From contig JAVBQJ010000001.1 in assembly GCA_031549115.1 (NCBI GenBank), forward strand, positions 1 through 59,577: DNA of 59,577 bases. The letters run 5' to 3'. Position numbers and translations under genes: made by a program. Shown here piece after piece: positions 43,960 through 52,405 of the stretch; within the stretch, counting starts at the first letter, position 1, and each line of letters starts with the position of its first letter. The notes under the pieces are model-generated. The model worked only from the letters and a program-made list of their open reading frames with translations, was not told the DNA's origin and ran no database searches. The stretch comes from JAVBQJ01 sp031549115. GTDB taxonomy: Bacteria > Verrucomicrobiota > Lentisphaeria > Victivallales > Victivallaceae.

Positions 43960-44978
43960 CCATGGAAGGGAAATTCTCAAAAGAGCTTGCCGAGCTGATG
44001 ATGGAGCCTTACCGCCCTGACGGAGCACTGGAAATGACTTTCCCTACCGGTGCGCGCAAACAGCCCCCGAAAAATCCGTACGCAAAAGAGCGGGAAAATA
44101 TCGCGCTCCGCGATCCGGCGTACTTTCAGGGAATGCTTGAAATGGAACTAAATGGAATATGGAACTACATTCTTGAAGAGGCCGAACGCCTTGGCTTGAG
44201 GGAGGACTTTATCGACTATGTGAAGGGGCGTCAAAAGGCGAGAAAAGACATGGCTGCGGGTATATTTGAGGCGCCCATATTTTTCGCAATGTCCTGGGAT
44301 GCATTCTGCCTATACCTCCGGCGGGGAGCGAGGGAGCACGGTGAACCATGGTCTCATGAATATGAAAAGCGGGTATTCAATGATCCAGAGGCCCGACTAT
44401 ACCGCCTATGGGAGGCTTTCAACTATGTTCGGGAGGAAGTGCCCGACATTGTAAACCAGAAGACGCACAATCAGGCCTTGATTGCCATGGCATTTTCCAG
44501 TATGTTGCAACTCGGAATGGCAATTGTCAAATATCAAGGAGGAATTCAGCTGCAACTGACACGGGAAGAGCTGGACAAAATGCAGCGGGACTTCGAAGAA
44601 ACAACCTTGAATAACAAGGGGTTGCAACGGGCAATCGCGGCGATGGATAACGAAAAAAGCCGTCGATATATCACCACTCCGGACGCGGCGCGGATTGCGG
44701 CGCTCAAACTGAAAGATGACGGGGGGCGCGGGGCAGAGGGCCAACGGAGTGCCGAAGCAATAAAAAAAGTATTGCAGGAACAGTTGAAACGCAAAAAAAT
44801 TGAACCGCTAAAAGTTAGCGCCAGACAACATTATTATTCCGTGGTGAATGTTGCGGATATTCTTTCCGACTGGCGAAAGGACCGTTTAAACAAGGAAGAA
44901 TGGCAAGACGCACTCGACGAGAAAGCAGTCCCGGAAAGTGATATCTGGACGAAACTGCGGAGCAGGAGCAAGCAATAA
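43956..44978 (+). CDS. Unknown protein coupled to the integrase
   Basis: A 340-residue, mostly helical, charged, soluble protein with no motif I recognise. Notable parts are PTGARKQPPKNPYAKEREN near the start, HGEPWSHEYEKRVF in the middle, DIVNQKTHNQALIAMAFSS and a Lys-rich stretch QLKRKKIEPLKVS. The last 90 residues are basic and could bind nucleic acid. The four-base overlap with the integrase implies coordinated expression and perhaps a role in integration, maintenance or immunity. A strong terminator follows at 45046. Confidence 0.75.
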   Translation: MTMEGKFSKELAELMMEPYRPDGALEMTFPTGARKQPPKNPYAKERENIALRDPAYFQGMLEMELNGIWNYILEEAERLGLREDFIDYVKGRQKARKDMAAGIFEAPIFFAMSWDAFCLYLRRGAREHGEPWSHEYEKRVFNDPEARLYRLWEAFNYVREEVPDIVNQKTHNQALIAMAFSSMLQLGMAIVKYQGGIQLQLTREELDKMQRDFEETTLNNKGLQRAIAAMDNEKSRRYITTPDAARIAALKLKDDGGRGAEGQRSAEAIKKVLQEQLKRKKIEPLKVSARQHYYSVVNVADILSDWRKDRLNKEEWQDALDEKAVPESDIWTKLRSRSKQ

Positions 44979-45045
44979 GAAAAACAACAACCTCCTAACT
45001 TCCAACAGTTGGGAGTTCGATGAAAAAATTTCAATCTTTTTTCGA

Positions 45046-45081
45046 GGCGGGAAAAGGCTTTTTGTCTTTCCCGCCTTTTTC
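45046..45081 (+). terminator. Rho-independent terminator after the integrase operon
   Basis: GGCGGGAAA, a 12-base loop, TTTCCCGCC, then TTTTT. A perfect 9-bp stem that closes the integrase transcript before the next gene. Confidence 0.85.
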
Positions 45082-45156
45082 GTATCGGGAATACGTCGGG
45101 AGGATCGAGATAAAATACTTGTACACTCGAAACAAACCAGAAAGGAAATCGAGAAA

Positions 45157-45474
45157 ATGCAAGTAAGAAACGGTATCACCCCGGCGATTTTAACCGCCGC
45201 AACGTCAATGCTCCAGCCATACGCGCCGGAGCTGTCGCCAAAGAATCTTGTACAGGCGCTCAAGGCTTACGACAATGCCGGCGCGGCCCAAAAGACCGAC
45301 AAGCCGCTTACCCGGCAGGAGGCGGCGGAACTGTTGAGCATCAGCCTTAACAGCGTAAGCCGGTACATGCGGGAGGGGCGACTTCGTAAAATCCAACTCG
45401 GAAAGCGGGCTGTCCGTATCGACAGGGCCAGCATTCAGGAACTTCTCGGCAATGCAGAATTAGCGGAGGCATAA
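45157..45474 (+). CDS. Helix-turn-helix excisionase-like protein
   Basis: A 105-residue protein. The C-terminal half is a MerR/excisionase-type DNA-binding domain: LTRQEAAELLSISLNSVSRYMREGRLRKIQLGKR then VRIDRASIQELL. The N-terminal 45 residues are unassigned. Its position after the integrase and before the replication gene fits a recombination directionality factor or regulator. AAAGGA precedes the ATG. In-frame codons upstream run through the terminator, so the internal ATG is preferred. Confidence 0.75.
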   Translation: MQVRNGITPAILTAATSMLQPYAPELSPKNLVQALKAYDNAGAAQKTDKPLTRQEAAELLSISLNSVSRYMREGRLRKIQLGKRAVRIDRASIQELLGNAELAEA

Positions 45475-45476
45475 TC

Positions 45477-45887
45477 ATGTTGGAAATTAAATTCAATACG
45501 CAGAACGACGGTACCACGGAATATCTGGATGGGAAGCCGATCATCATCACGGAACCGGAAGAGGGGCGCGGGAAGCTGTACATTCGAAAGGTGCGGTTCA
45601 ACCGAAAGATGCTCACCATTGAGTTTCTCAAACAGGACGATCTGTGTGAATACGATCTTGACTTGGAGGAAGCACGGACTGCGGATGAAATTCTCGCGTT
45701 CCTGTTTCACGCCGCCGGAAAGACGTGGATGACGCCGCAAGTGTTGGGCGCCGCGATCAAGATTCTCCGGGCGGTGGTGTGGGAAGCCTTCGGGGAAATG
45801 GCGGAGTCGGCGTACTGCCATGAAAACAAGCGTGTCGGTGTGGATTGGAGTGCCTGGAAATATGGCCGGAATAAACGGAATCGATAA
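45477..45887 (+). CDS. Unknown acidic protein
   Basis: A 136-residue protein with a beta-rich first half (FNTQNDGTTEYLDGKPIIIT, KLYIRKVRFNRKMLTIEFL) and helices later. GGAGG precedes the start, two bases after the previous stop, so it forms an operon with the excisionase-like gene. The layout resembles small tail-accessory or single-strand-binding-like phage proteins only loosely. No function assigned. Confidence 0.65.
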   Translation: MLEIKFNTQNDGTTEYLDGKPIIITEPEEGRGKLYIRKVRFNRKMLTIEFLKQDDLCEYDLDLEEARTADEILAFLFHAAGKTWMTPQVLGAAIKILRAVVWEAFGEMAESAYCHENKRVGVDWSAWKYGRNKRNR

Positions 45888-45907
45888 CTCGGAATTGAAA
45901 AACGAAA

Positions 45908-45938
45908 CGCCGCTCCGGCGGAAGAAACCGGAACGGCG
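45908..45938. promoter_or_regulatory. Stem-loop in front of the primase-helicase gene
   Basis: CGCCGCTCCGG-CGGAAGAAA-CCGGAACGGCG, ten of eleven pairs, 23 bases before the ATG and without a T-run. More likely an RNA processing or translational element than a terminator. Confidence 0.45.
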
Positions 45939-45961
45939 AATCTTAGAGGAACCACTTACCT

Positions 45962-48493
45962 ATGAATAATATAGCACCAATTTCTGAAAAGTCAACTGTT
46001 GAAGTGATGGATGATGCACAACGCGCCGGGGTGATCGGCGCCGCCCACCGGTATTTGTCGGCCGAATTATGTGCATTCCCGGCAATACGCAAAAATAAGG
46101 CTCCACTTGAGAGCTGGGAGCCTTACCAAAATAAACGCCCGACGAAAGAAGAGCTCGATACTCTTTATCGGAAGTCGCCCCGGCTGGATGCTGTCTGCAT
46201 TCTTACCGGCGTGATTTCCGGGGGCTTGGAAATGTGGGACTTTGACCACAAAGGAGCTGCATTTGAAGCGTGGAAAAAACGAGTTGCCGACGAGCCCGGC
46301 GGCGCTGAACTGCTGGGGCGCATTCCGTTTGAAACCTCGCAAAGCGGCGGGATTCATGGGTACACCCGTTGTCCGGCATTGATTCCGACCAACAGCAAAA
46401 TGCCGCCGTTTCCCGGTAATCTCAAACTTGCGTATTACAAAGCCAGTCCGGAAGAAGAGGCGGAACATATTCAAATCGAAGAACGTAAAGGCGCCGAGCA
46501 AGGCGCCCGCGCACGGGATAAAATTGCCCGTGACGGCCTTTATAAAACGCTGATCGAAACCAGAGGCGAGGGGGGCTTGTCTATTTGCGCCCCGACCCGT
46601 GGGTATACGATGATCCAGGGAAATCTCGAAAGCGTTCCGGCCATTACGCCGGAGGAGCGGGAAATCCTGATTGTTGCCGCATACTTTTTGAATGAAGAGC
46701 CTCTTGATCTGCTTTCGATTGCCCGCGGGAGAACATCCCGGCAGGGTGATCGAATGCGCCCCGGCGATGACTATAACAGTCGGGATGACGCGGAAGAGAA
46801 AACGCTTGCCTTGCTGCTGGAAAACGGCTGGTCAGAATGTGGACGCAGCAGGTACCGTGATGCAGATTGTACGCAGCTCACCCGACCGGGTAAAGATGGC
46901 GGCGTAAGCGCGTCACTGTTCGGCAACGGCGCGTTCTATGTATTTTCAACGAATGCCGATCCGTTCGATGGAGGGAAGGCATATTCGCCATTTATGATTC
47001 TGGCATTGCTTCAGTATGACGGGGATTGTTCCGCCGCCGCGGAAGCGTTGCGGAAGGAGGGGTACGGCGAGAAGCTCGAAGTCGGGCGGCCAAAGATTCC
47101 GGTCGATCAAATTGCCCGCGACTTTCTGCAAGAGCAATATCGCATTCCTTGTTCGGATGCTCCCGGGTTGCGGCTGTATCGCGGCGCGTGGTACCAGCAT
47201 CGGCGGGAATGTTGGCGGGAGATAAAGTTGGACGATCTGAAATCCTACATCACGGCATTTTTGCAGTCGCAGGGCCAAACGACCTCGACGAACCTTGTCA
47301 ACAATGTTCTCCGAAGCCTTGATTCGGTGTCGGTTTGCACATTGCCAAGCGACAAATACGAAATGCCCTGTTGGATAAGTTCGGGCGAAAGCGCGGCGGG
47401 AATGTTGCCGATGCAAAACGGTGTTCTCAGTGTCGAAGCCGCGGCAACGGCGTTCGGGGATATGTTTGGCTTGATGGAGCCGGCGGAGGCATTGCGGCCG
47501 CACTGCGCCGATCTGTTTATTACCTATGGGCTCGAATATGCTTTCGACCCGGCGGCGACTTGCCCGAAGTGGGAAAAATATCTTCGGGAAGTCCAGCCCA
47601 AAGACGAAAAACGGCGGATATTGCGGATGCTGGCCGGGTTGTTGCTGACTCCTGACACCCGGTACAACGTGGCGTTCATCCTTAACGGGGAAGCGGGAAC
47701 AGGCAAGAGTGTGTTTCTCGAAACGATGCAAGCTTTGCTTGGAGAGAAAAACTATTGCGCCGTGCCGTATTCAAAACTGGGAAACCGTTTCGGCCTGGCG
47801 CCGTTGACAACGTGTCTTGCAAATATCGTTGATGAAATGGGAACGACCACGGAACGCGGCGATCTGCGATTGATCGAAGAAGTGCTCAAGAAGGCCTCCG
47901 ACGGAGCGGTTCTTGACGTGGAGCGCAAAGGGGTTGACGGGTGGTCCGCTCCGGCGCGGGCGAGAATGCTGTTTTCCACCAACGTCTTGCCGCATTTCAG
48001 CGACCGGAGCAATGGTGTGTGGGAACGGCTCCGGATTATTCCTTTTGAACAGGTGATACGGGGAACACAGAAGCAGAACAAGAACTTGAAAGCAGAATTG
48101 ACCAAAGAACTGCCGGGCATTCTGAATTGGGCCTTGCGGGGACTTGCCGAACTTCAAGGCATGACAATGTTTCCGGAATGTCCCGACGGAGAACGGATGA
48201 AAGAAGAGTTGCGGATGTCATGCGACCATGAACGCGATTTTCTGACGGAAGCAACCGAGCAGGGGGGTTCTGTTTTGTCGGATGAACTGTACCGGGAGTA
48301 CCAGCAATGGGCGAATGCCAACGGTTTCCGCCCGGTAGGTAACAACAAGTTTCCGGCGGCGGTGAAGGCGTTCTATCCGAAGTCGGTCAGAGGAAAGGAA
48401 GGGGGGCGGGATAGTACTAATTATGGAAAACATGTGTGGTTTGGAGTGCGTTTTCGAGAGGACTATCAAAAGATGGCAATAAGGCAAATTTGA
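45962..48493 (+). CDS. Prim-pol / SF3 helicase replication protein (P4 alpha/D5 type)
   Basis: An 843-residue replication protein. The N-terminal primase-polymerase-like domain has D93 and D95 in MWDFDHK and SGGIH (128-132). The middle contains a D5_N-like segment. The helicase domain of superfamily 3 has Walker A GEAGTGKS (576-583), Walker B IVDE (D624, E625), and FSTNVLPHFSDRSNGVWERL with the sensor Asn and arginine finger. Such proteins prime and unwind at their own origin in phage-plasmids and satellites. A candidate origin follows at 48510-48628. Full length and apparently intact, so the excised element probably replicates. Confidence 0.88.
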   Translation: MNNIAPISEKSTVEVMDDAQRAGVIGAAHRYLSAELCAFPAIRKNKAPLESWEPYQNKRPTKEELDTLYRKSPRLDAVCILTGVISGGLEMWDFDHKGAAFEAWKKRVADEPGGAELLGRIPFETSQSGGIHGYTRCPALIPTNSKMPPFPGNLKLAYYKASPEEEAEHIQIEERKGAEQGARARDKIARDGLYKTLIETRGEGGLSICAPTRGYTMIQGNLESVPAITPEEREILIVAAYFLNEEPLDLLSIARGRTSRQGDRMRPGDDYNSRDDAEEKTLALLLENGWSECGRSRYRDADCTQLTRPGKDGGVSASLFGNGAFYVFSTNADPFDGGKAYSPFMILALLQYDGDCSAAAEALRKEGYGEKLEVGRPKIPVDQIARDFLQEQYRIPCSDAPGLRLYRGAWYQHRRECWREIKLDDLKSYITAFLQSQGQTTSTNLVNNVLRSLDSVSVCTLPSDKYEMPCWISSGESAAGMLPMQNGVLSVEAAATAFGDMFGLMEPAEALRPHCADLFITYGLEYAFDPAATCPKWEKYLREVQPKDEKRRILRMLAGLLLTPDTRYNVAFILNGEAGTGKSVFLETMQALLGEKNYCAVPYSKLGNRFGLAPLTTCLANIVDEMGTTTERGDLRLIEEVLKKASDGAVLDVERKGVDGWSAPARARMLFSTNVLPHFSDRSNGVWERLRIIPFEQVIRGTQKQNKNLKAELTKELPGILNWALRGLAELQGMTMFPECPDGERMKEELRMSCDHERDFLTEATEQGGSVLSDELYREYQQWANANGFRPVGNNKFPAAVKAFYPKSVRGKEGGRDSTNYGKHVWFGVRFREDYQKMAIRQI

Positions 48494-48509
48494 GCGGAAA
48501 ATGCGTTTT

Positions 48510-48628
48510 GCATCCAGCGCATCCAGCACCCAGCCTTCCTACCTGAAAAACTCTAAAACTATCTATTATATATTAATATTAATATAATTTTCTAAGGAGC
48601 GTATAGTGTTGCTGGATGTGCTGGATGC
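48510..48628. other. Candidate replication origin: inverted iterons around an AT-rich island
   Basis: GCATCCAGCGCATCCAGCA (48510-48528) and its near-complement TGCTGGATGTGCTGGATGC (48610-48628) hold four copies of a GCATCCAGC unit in inverted order. Between them about 48 bases are almost pure A/T (48548-48595). It follows directly after the primase-helicase gene. The rest of the 48494-48742 gap shows no gene. Confidence 0.5.
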
Positions 48629-48742
48629 AGCGGAGAAATACCAAGAGAAAAATTATTGAAATTCGACCGCCGCAACCTTTACGACAAGCAGTTTTGGGAC
48701 TCGTGATTGACGCCGCAACCTGGAACCCCCTGGAGGACAGAA

Positions 48743-49105
48743 TTGAAACCACAGCTTTCCAACCATGAACTCTTCCGCCTCCTGGCGTTCGCCGCCAAAC
48801 AGTCGACCGCGGCGGACAAAGGACCGGAAGAAGAACAGGCGGAAATCGCCCGGGTGTTTTCGCCGGATGCACCACGGGGCGGGGAGCATCGGGGACCAGT
48901 TGCCGCCGGCGCAACCGGAAACGCAAAGATTGCGGAGGTGGTTGAAATGGCCTCCGAGGCGATGGCCGTCAGGATGGCGGCGAAGTTGAACCGGCAATAC
49001 GGCCTCCACGTCAAAACATTCCGGCGGTCGATCATCGTGCTCCCGGAGGAAACCGGAATCATGAACACCGTGCGCGACCGTGTGCTCCGGGAAATTCAAA
49101 AGTAA
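48743..49105 (+). CDS. Unknown small protein
   Basis: A 120-residue soluble protein. The TTG start is preferred because GGAGG (48732-48736) lies six bases before it; an in-frame TTG at 48707 has no such site. Segments are LSNHELFRLLAFAAKQ, an Ala/Gly linker, and a C-terminal alpha/beta piece, AKLNRQYGLHVKTFRRSIIV then NTVRDRVLREIQK. No family recognised. It is followed after 32 bases by the DNA-binding-like gene. Confidence 0.6.
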   Translation: MKPQLSNHELFRLLAFAAKQSTAADKGPEEEQAEIARVFSPDAPRGGEHRGPVAAGATGNAKIAEVVEMASEAMAVRMAAKLNRQYGLHVKTFRRSIIVLPEETGIMNTVRDRVLREIQK

Positions 49106-49137
49106 CCAGCAGCAACAACCGAAAGGAATTTACGACC

Positions 49138-49833
49138 ATGAGCAGAATCAAGACCAACCGGGCCGGTGTGGGAAAATGCCACATCATGGCCGCCAAGCAC
49201 CCGATGCACGAATGGCGCTACCTCGATGTCTGGTATGACGACCGGCAAACGGGACACGCCGTGGCCATGATGTACAATAAAATATGGGAAACGATTCCCA
49301 CCGACGACCGGGAGCGCGGGGAGCTGCTGGGAGCCACCTTGCGAAGCGGTGGAATCCCGCAAGCCCGGTTCGCCGGAATGATCGGTGTGACCCGGCGCGC
49401 CATAGAGCTCAATATTTCCGGGAGGTTGCGGTTTCCCACCATCCGGATATGCGAGGCCATGCTGGTCAAGCAACGGATCGAGAAACTCTATTCCGGCGTT
49501 TCCCGCCCTGCCGGCGCGGTCCTGCGGCTCGATAATGAAAGATGTTTAGGATATCCGAACAGTTTAATTGACAAAGCAATATTTCCGAGATATAACCGGA
49601 ACCCCGGCCAATTATCCGACCATGACCGGGTTTGCCTCCTTGCTCACCTCGTTCGCCAAAGCCGCCTGCGTCCGGCCGACTTCGCCCCGCTGCTCGGGAT
49701 CACCCGGGCCAAACTTTCCTTACTGGTGAACCACCGCACCCGGATCACCCCGGAGCTCCTGGCCCGCGCCGTGGAGATGTCGAAAAAGGCCCGCAAAGCC
49801 CTCCGGCCCCTCCGTTCCTACACGGAAGTTTAA
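49138..49833 (+). CDS. Protein with two helix-turn-helix-like segments
   Basis: A 231-residue protein. Two Cro-like segments can be read: IPQARFAGMIGVTRRAIELN (about 74-93) and LRPADFAPLLGITRAKLSLL (about 180-199), each followed by a basic stretch. A variable linker separates them. The tandem arrangement suggests a repressor binding extended operators. The promoter-like repeats begin just after its stop codon, which makes them plausible targets (inference). Good ribosome site AAAGGAA. Confidence 0.65.
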   Translation: MSRIKTNRAGVGKCHIMAAKHPMHEWRYLDVWYDDRQTGHAVAMMYNKIWETIPTDDRERGELLGATLRSGGIPQARFAGMIGVTRRAIELNISGRLRFPTIRICEAMLVKQRIEKLYSGVSRPAGAVLRLDNERCLGYPNSLIDKAIFPRYNRNPGQLSDHDRVCLLAHLVRQSRLRPADFAPLLGITRAKLSLLVNHRTRITPELLARAVEMSKKARKALRPLRSYTEV

Positions 49834-49972
49834 ACGTTTAAGGCGAGCATCCCCGTGCAGGCACGGAAACGACCCTCCGGCGCGACTTGGTGATCCTTGC
49901 GGACTCGGGAAGCCAGAACGCCAAAGTTCGCCACGGGGCGCGGGAGCGCATTGCCGTCAATGCCGTTTGGAC

Positions 49973-50001
49973 TTGACATAACACCGAAGTGGTGATACTT
50001 T
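49973..50001 (+). promoter_or_regulatory. Promoter of repeat unit 1
   Basis: TTGACA, 17 bases, TACTTT with TGA before the -10. Perfect -35. Identical architecture to the promoter at 50098. Confidence 0.65.
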
Positions 50002-50007
50002 ATCTTT

Positions 50008-50096
50008 GCCTCCGATTGACGAGGGAGCATCCCCGTTCGAGTCAGCGGACGACAAAACCCGATCAGATGTTTGGTACGGGGGTCTTTCCGAATCCG
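50008..50096 (+). ncRNA. Possible small RNA, copy 1
   Basis: Sequence downstream of the first promoter: GCCTCCGATTGACGAGGGAG, CATCCCCGTTCGAGTC, then ACCCGATCAGATGTTTGGTA and CGGGGG. It can form an ACG.GGGA/TCCC.CGT hairpin. About 75 percent matched by copy 2, with no shared reading frame. Confidence 0.35.
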
Positions 50097-50097
50097 T

Positions 50098-50126
50098 TTG
50101 ACATTTTTCAAAGACGGTGATACTTT
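50098..50126 (+). promoter_or_regulatory. Promoter of repeat unit 2
   Basis: TTGACA, 17 bases, TACTTT with TGA before the -10. The last 11 bases of spacer and -10 region (CGGTGATACTT) match the first unit closely. Confidence 0.65.
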
Positions 50127-50132
50127 ATCTTT

Positions 50133-50222
50133 GCCTTCGATTGGCGAGGGAGCACCCCCGTTCGAGTCTTTCGGCGACGGAACCCGAGCCGGTGTCTGGC
50201 TTGGGAGTCCTTCTTGGTTGCC
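50133..50222 (+). ncRNA. Possible small RNA, copy 2
   Basis: The paralogue of copy 1, ending in an 8-bp hairpin CCCGAGCC-GGTGTCT-GGCTTGGG followed by AGTCCTTCTT, a weak terminator. The hairpin position is conserved with copy 1. Confidence 0.35.
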
Positions 50223-50324
50223 CTGCCGTTATCGGTCCGGCGCGTTCCGCCGGATGAATGAGATTCCTAAACACCACTTCCCGGCCGGCAAGTAGAACAT
50301 AGCCGGTGGTAACGGCGTTGTGCC

Positions 50325-50597
50325 CTACCGGCAGGACTGAACAAAGGCTTCCAGTTCCGCGATGGAAACAATGGCTCGGCTGTTCTTGGCCGTCTTATCT
50401 GTCTTGATGGGTCGAATGAGTCCTTTCTTCACCAGGGAATAGAACCAAGACTTCTTTCCGCCAAGGTACACCCAGGCATCTTTTATGTCCAGATACCCCC
50501 GACCCACCGGTGCCGAAGCTCCCGGGGTGTATGATTCGCCGTACGGCTCCAACATGGTGTTGATTGCGGCGACAATGTGATCCGGTACTTTACTCAT
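50325..50597 (-). CDS. Small helix-turn-helix protein
   Basis: A 90-residue protein, MSKVPDHIVAAINTMLEP at the start and an excisionase/AlpA-like C-terminal domain (GYLDIKDAWVYLGGKKSWFY, SLVKKGLIRPIKTDKT, VSIAELEAFVQSC). AAGGGAGG lies seven bases before the ATG. In-frame codons upstream belong to the degenerate Rha fragment, so this start is preferred. It is transcribed opposite to the other element genes and may be a second directionality factor or a repressor. Confidence 0.7.
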   Translation of the reverse strand: MSKVPDHIVAAINTMLEPYGESYTPGASAPVGRGYLDIKDAWVYLGGKKSWFYSLVKKGLIRPIKTDKTAKNSRAIVSIAELEAFVQSCR

Positions 50598-50639
50598 CGC
50601 GGCCTCCCTTCGGCTTGGGTTATCAATACGATAGAATAG

Positions 50640-50935
50640 AGCCCCGCCAGTGGTTTTACAAGTTCCAAACGGAAACTTTTTTATCGGCGTCGCCACATTG
50701 TACAGCATCGCTTCCGTTCCGGTGAAGCCGTCACCGGTGATGTTGTAGGCTTTGCTCTGACGCATTCCCCCGTTGGGTTGCTGAACCTCGATTGATGTCG
50801 GCTGGAAATTCAGCTCACGCCACTCATCAGGCACTTGCAACGATTCGATGGCCTGAATCACGTTCTTGTGTTGCTTCTCGAACACTTCGGCGATTTTCTG
50901 GCTGTTGGTGGCGGCTTGACCGTCAATTCCACGGA
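50640..50935 (-). pseudogene. Degenerate Rha-type phage regulatory gene
   Basis: Recognisable Rha text: DGQAATNSQKIAEVFEKQHK, NVIQAIESLQVPDEWRELNF, KAYNITGDGF then TGTEAM. The TLLVMGF segment expected between GDGF and TG is missing, and no proper start codon or ribosome site is present, so it is a remnant. A second piece (RELNFQPM) occurs at about 52550-52572. Confidence 0.55.
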
Positions 50936-51206
50936 ACCGCAGAAGTGGTAAACAAGAACTTCTTTTCAACCACTCGGGCGGCGAGCTGCGCCGGAACCAC
51001 TGTGCAACCTCTGACGGCGGCGGGCTTCGGCCGTCCAGATCACCCGTGACGGGGAGCAGATCGGCGGCAGCAGCGCGGTTGACCTGTTCGGAGTGGAAAC
51101 CCAGGATGTCGATCCGGCGGAAACTCCGGCGGCCGATCCGTTCTAAACCGTAAATAAAACCATCCCGGTCCTTCGGGGCCGGGAGTTCGATAAGGAGAAC
51201 AAGAAA

Positions 51207-51980
51207 ATGAACGAGATTACAACTTTCAGCTTTGATAATCTTCCGGTCCGCGTTGTGAAGGACGAAAATGGGGAGCCGTGGTTTGTCGGGAAAGACATTT
51301 GTGAACGGTTGGGATACACAAATCCGAACAAAGCGATGAACGATCACTGCAAGGGTATAACGAAACGTTACCCCCTTTTAACCCCTGGTGGACAACAGGA
51401 AGTCCGTGTTCTGTCAGAGGCGGACGTTATGCGTCTGATTTGTTCCAGTCAGTTGCCGGAGGCGGAAAAGTTCGAACGCTGGGTGTTTGAAGAAGTCCTC
51501 CCCTCCATCCGCAAGACCGGCGGCTACATCGCTACCGCTATCGAGGACACCCCGGATGTCATCATGGCCCGGGCGCTTCAAGTCGCCCAAGCCACCCTTG
51601 AACGGCACCAGGCGCAATTGACCGAGGCCAACAACCAAATCAAAGCATTGGCTCCGGATGCAACTTACGCCAAAACAGTCCTCGCCGCCGACAACCTCCA
51701 CACCGTCAACTCCATCGCCGTTCATCTTGGTGTTTCCGCGATCAAGTTGAACCGGTTCCTTGAATCCGAGGGCTGGATTTACCGGCAGGGCGGGAATATC
51801 TACCCGGTTTCGGATATTCGGAACAAGGGCTACTGCGACTTCCACATCGTCCCGTACGCCTACGATGAACTCGGGAACGTGAAGACCCGCTGTTTCTGGC
51901 GAAGGATGTGGCGGAGTGGATTGAATACGAGGGTCGTACGGGACAATTCCTGGACTCGGTGGATAGTGACGAAAAGCTGA
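51207..51980 (+). CDS. Bro-N / ANT-type antirepressor, frameshifted at the C-terminus
   Basis: A 257-residue phage-type antirepressor. The N-terminal Bro-N domain (about 1-105) contains VVKDENGEPWFVGKDICERL, SEADVMRLICSSQLPEAEKF and VFEEVLPSIRKTGGY. A coiled linker precedes the C-terminal ANT/KilAC domain (LHTVNSIAVHLGVSAIKLNR, WIYRQGGNIYPVSD). After residue 229 (KTRC) the sequence leaves the family, because the DNA runs into a second Bro-N module in another frame (51881-52123). It is a chimaera and the last 28 residues are probably spurious. AAGGAG precedes the ATG. Confidence 0.75.
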   Translation: MNEITTFSFDNLPVRVVKDENGEPWFVGKDICERLGYTNPNKAMNDHCKGITKRYPLLTPGGQQEVRVLSEADVMRLICSSQLPEAEKFERWVFEEVLPSIRKTGGYIATAIEDTPDVIMARALQVAQATLERHQAQLTEANNQIKALAPDATYAKTVLAADNLHTVNSIAVHLGVSAIKLNRFLESEGWIYRQGGNIYPVSDIRNKGYCDFHIVPYAYDELGNVKTRCFWRRMWRSGLNTRVVRDNSWTRWIVTKS

Positions 51981-52123
51981 TGCATACGATTTATGCGTCA
52001 GGTCAAAATCGTGGGATGTGGTTTCTCACGGAAGACGGCCTCTATGAAGTGACTAAACAATCCTTAGGCGGCTTGCAAGGTGTTGGATATCGCCAATGTC
52101 GGAAACTGCAAAGCCAGACTTAA
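51881..52123 (+). pseudogene. Second Bro-N fragment, different frame
   Basis: It reads EDPLFLAKDVAEWIEYEG, DEKLMHTIYASGQNRGMWFL then TEDGLYEV, a Bro-N core without its own start. It is fused out of frame to the end of the antirepressor and degenerates after TKQSLGG. Confidence 0.55.
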
Positions 52124-52160
52124 AGAGGATGGTATTGATGGTATCAACCCCATCGACTGA
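52068..52160 (+). pseudogene. Third Bro-N fragment
   Basis: ACKVLDIANVGNCKARLKED then GIDGINPID and a stop. It matches the early Bro-N stretch (VCKVLDIANVGNALARL type). It overlaps the end of fragment two in yet another frame. Confidence 0.5.
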
Positions 52161-52376
52161 ACGCCGCCAACGGTGGGGGTATGAATAGCATTCACCCCCA
52201 TCCTGATTCACTCGGGTATCTCCGCGATCAAAGGGTGTGTCACAACCCGGCGAAGTGGTAATCAAGGCCATTTTTACCACCGGCTGCGCCGGGCGACGCA
52301 AAATTGCGTTTCTCGAATCCATCAAGAACTTGCAGCGAATTTCCGCCGGCGCGGTGTTCCCGGTGAAATTGGAAAC

Positions 52377-52405
52377 TTGACATTCGCCGCTTCCGATGAT
52401 ACTGT
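52377..52405 (+). promoter_or_regulatory. Element-type promoter
   Basis: TTGACA, 17 bases, TACTGT with TGA before the -10. About 110 bases downstream lies GGGTGACCCC followed by GTTTTTGTTTT, a possible early terminator. No intact gene follows. Confidence 0.5.

Larger units (their letters stand above)
49834..50324. other. Non-coding zone with tandem promoter-led repeats
   Basis: A 491-base stretch without a convincing gene. It holds a partial repeat unit at 49844-49900 (GCGAGCATCCCCGTGC) and two full units at 49973-50096 and 50098-50222. After them a 13-codon frame at 50254-50295 (MNEIPKHHFPAGK) resembles a decayed antirepressor start. Confidence 0.6.

Noticed and set aside
49973..50222. CRISPR-like or tRNA-like reading of the tandem repeats (GTTCGAGTC resembles a T loop)
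   Set aside because: Only two full units, no acceptor stem or anticodon arm can be drawn, and each unit has its own promoter.
50301..50333. GCCGGT...ACCGGC hairpin as terminator of the 50325 gene
   Set aside because: It overlaps the stop codon region, has a 21-base loop and no T-run.
51012..51146. Plus-strand tail reading QITRDGEQIGGSSAVDLFGV then an acidic end ADPF, resembling the C-terminus of a single-strand-binding protein
   Set aside because: Stops occur just upstream in the same frame, there is no start or OB-fold text, and the resemblance is limited to an acidic tail. At most a remnant.
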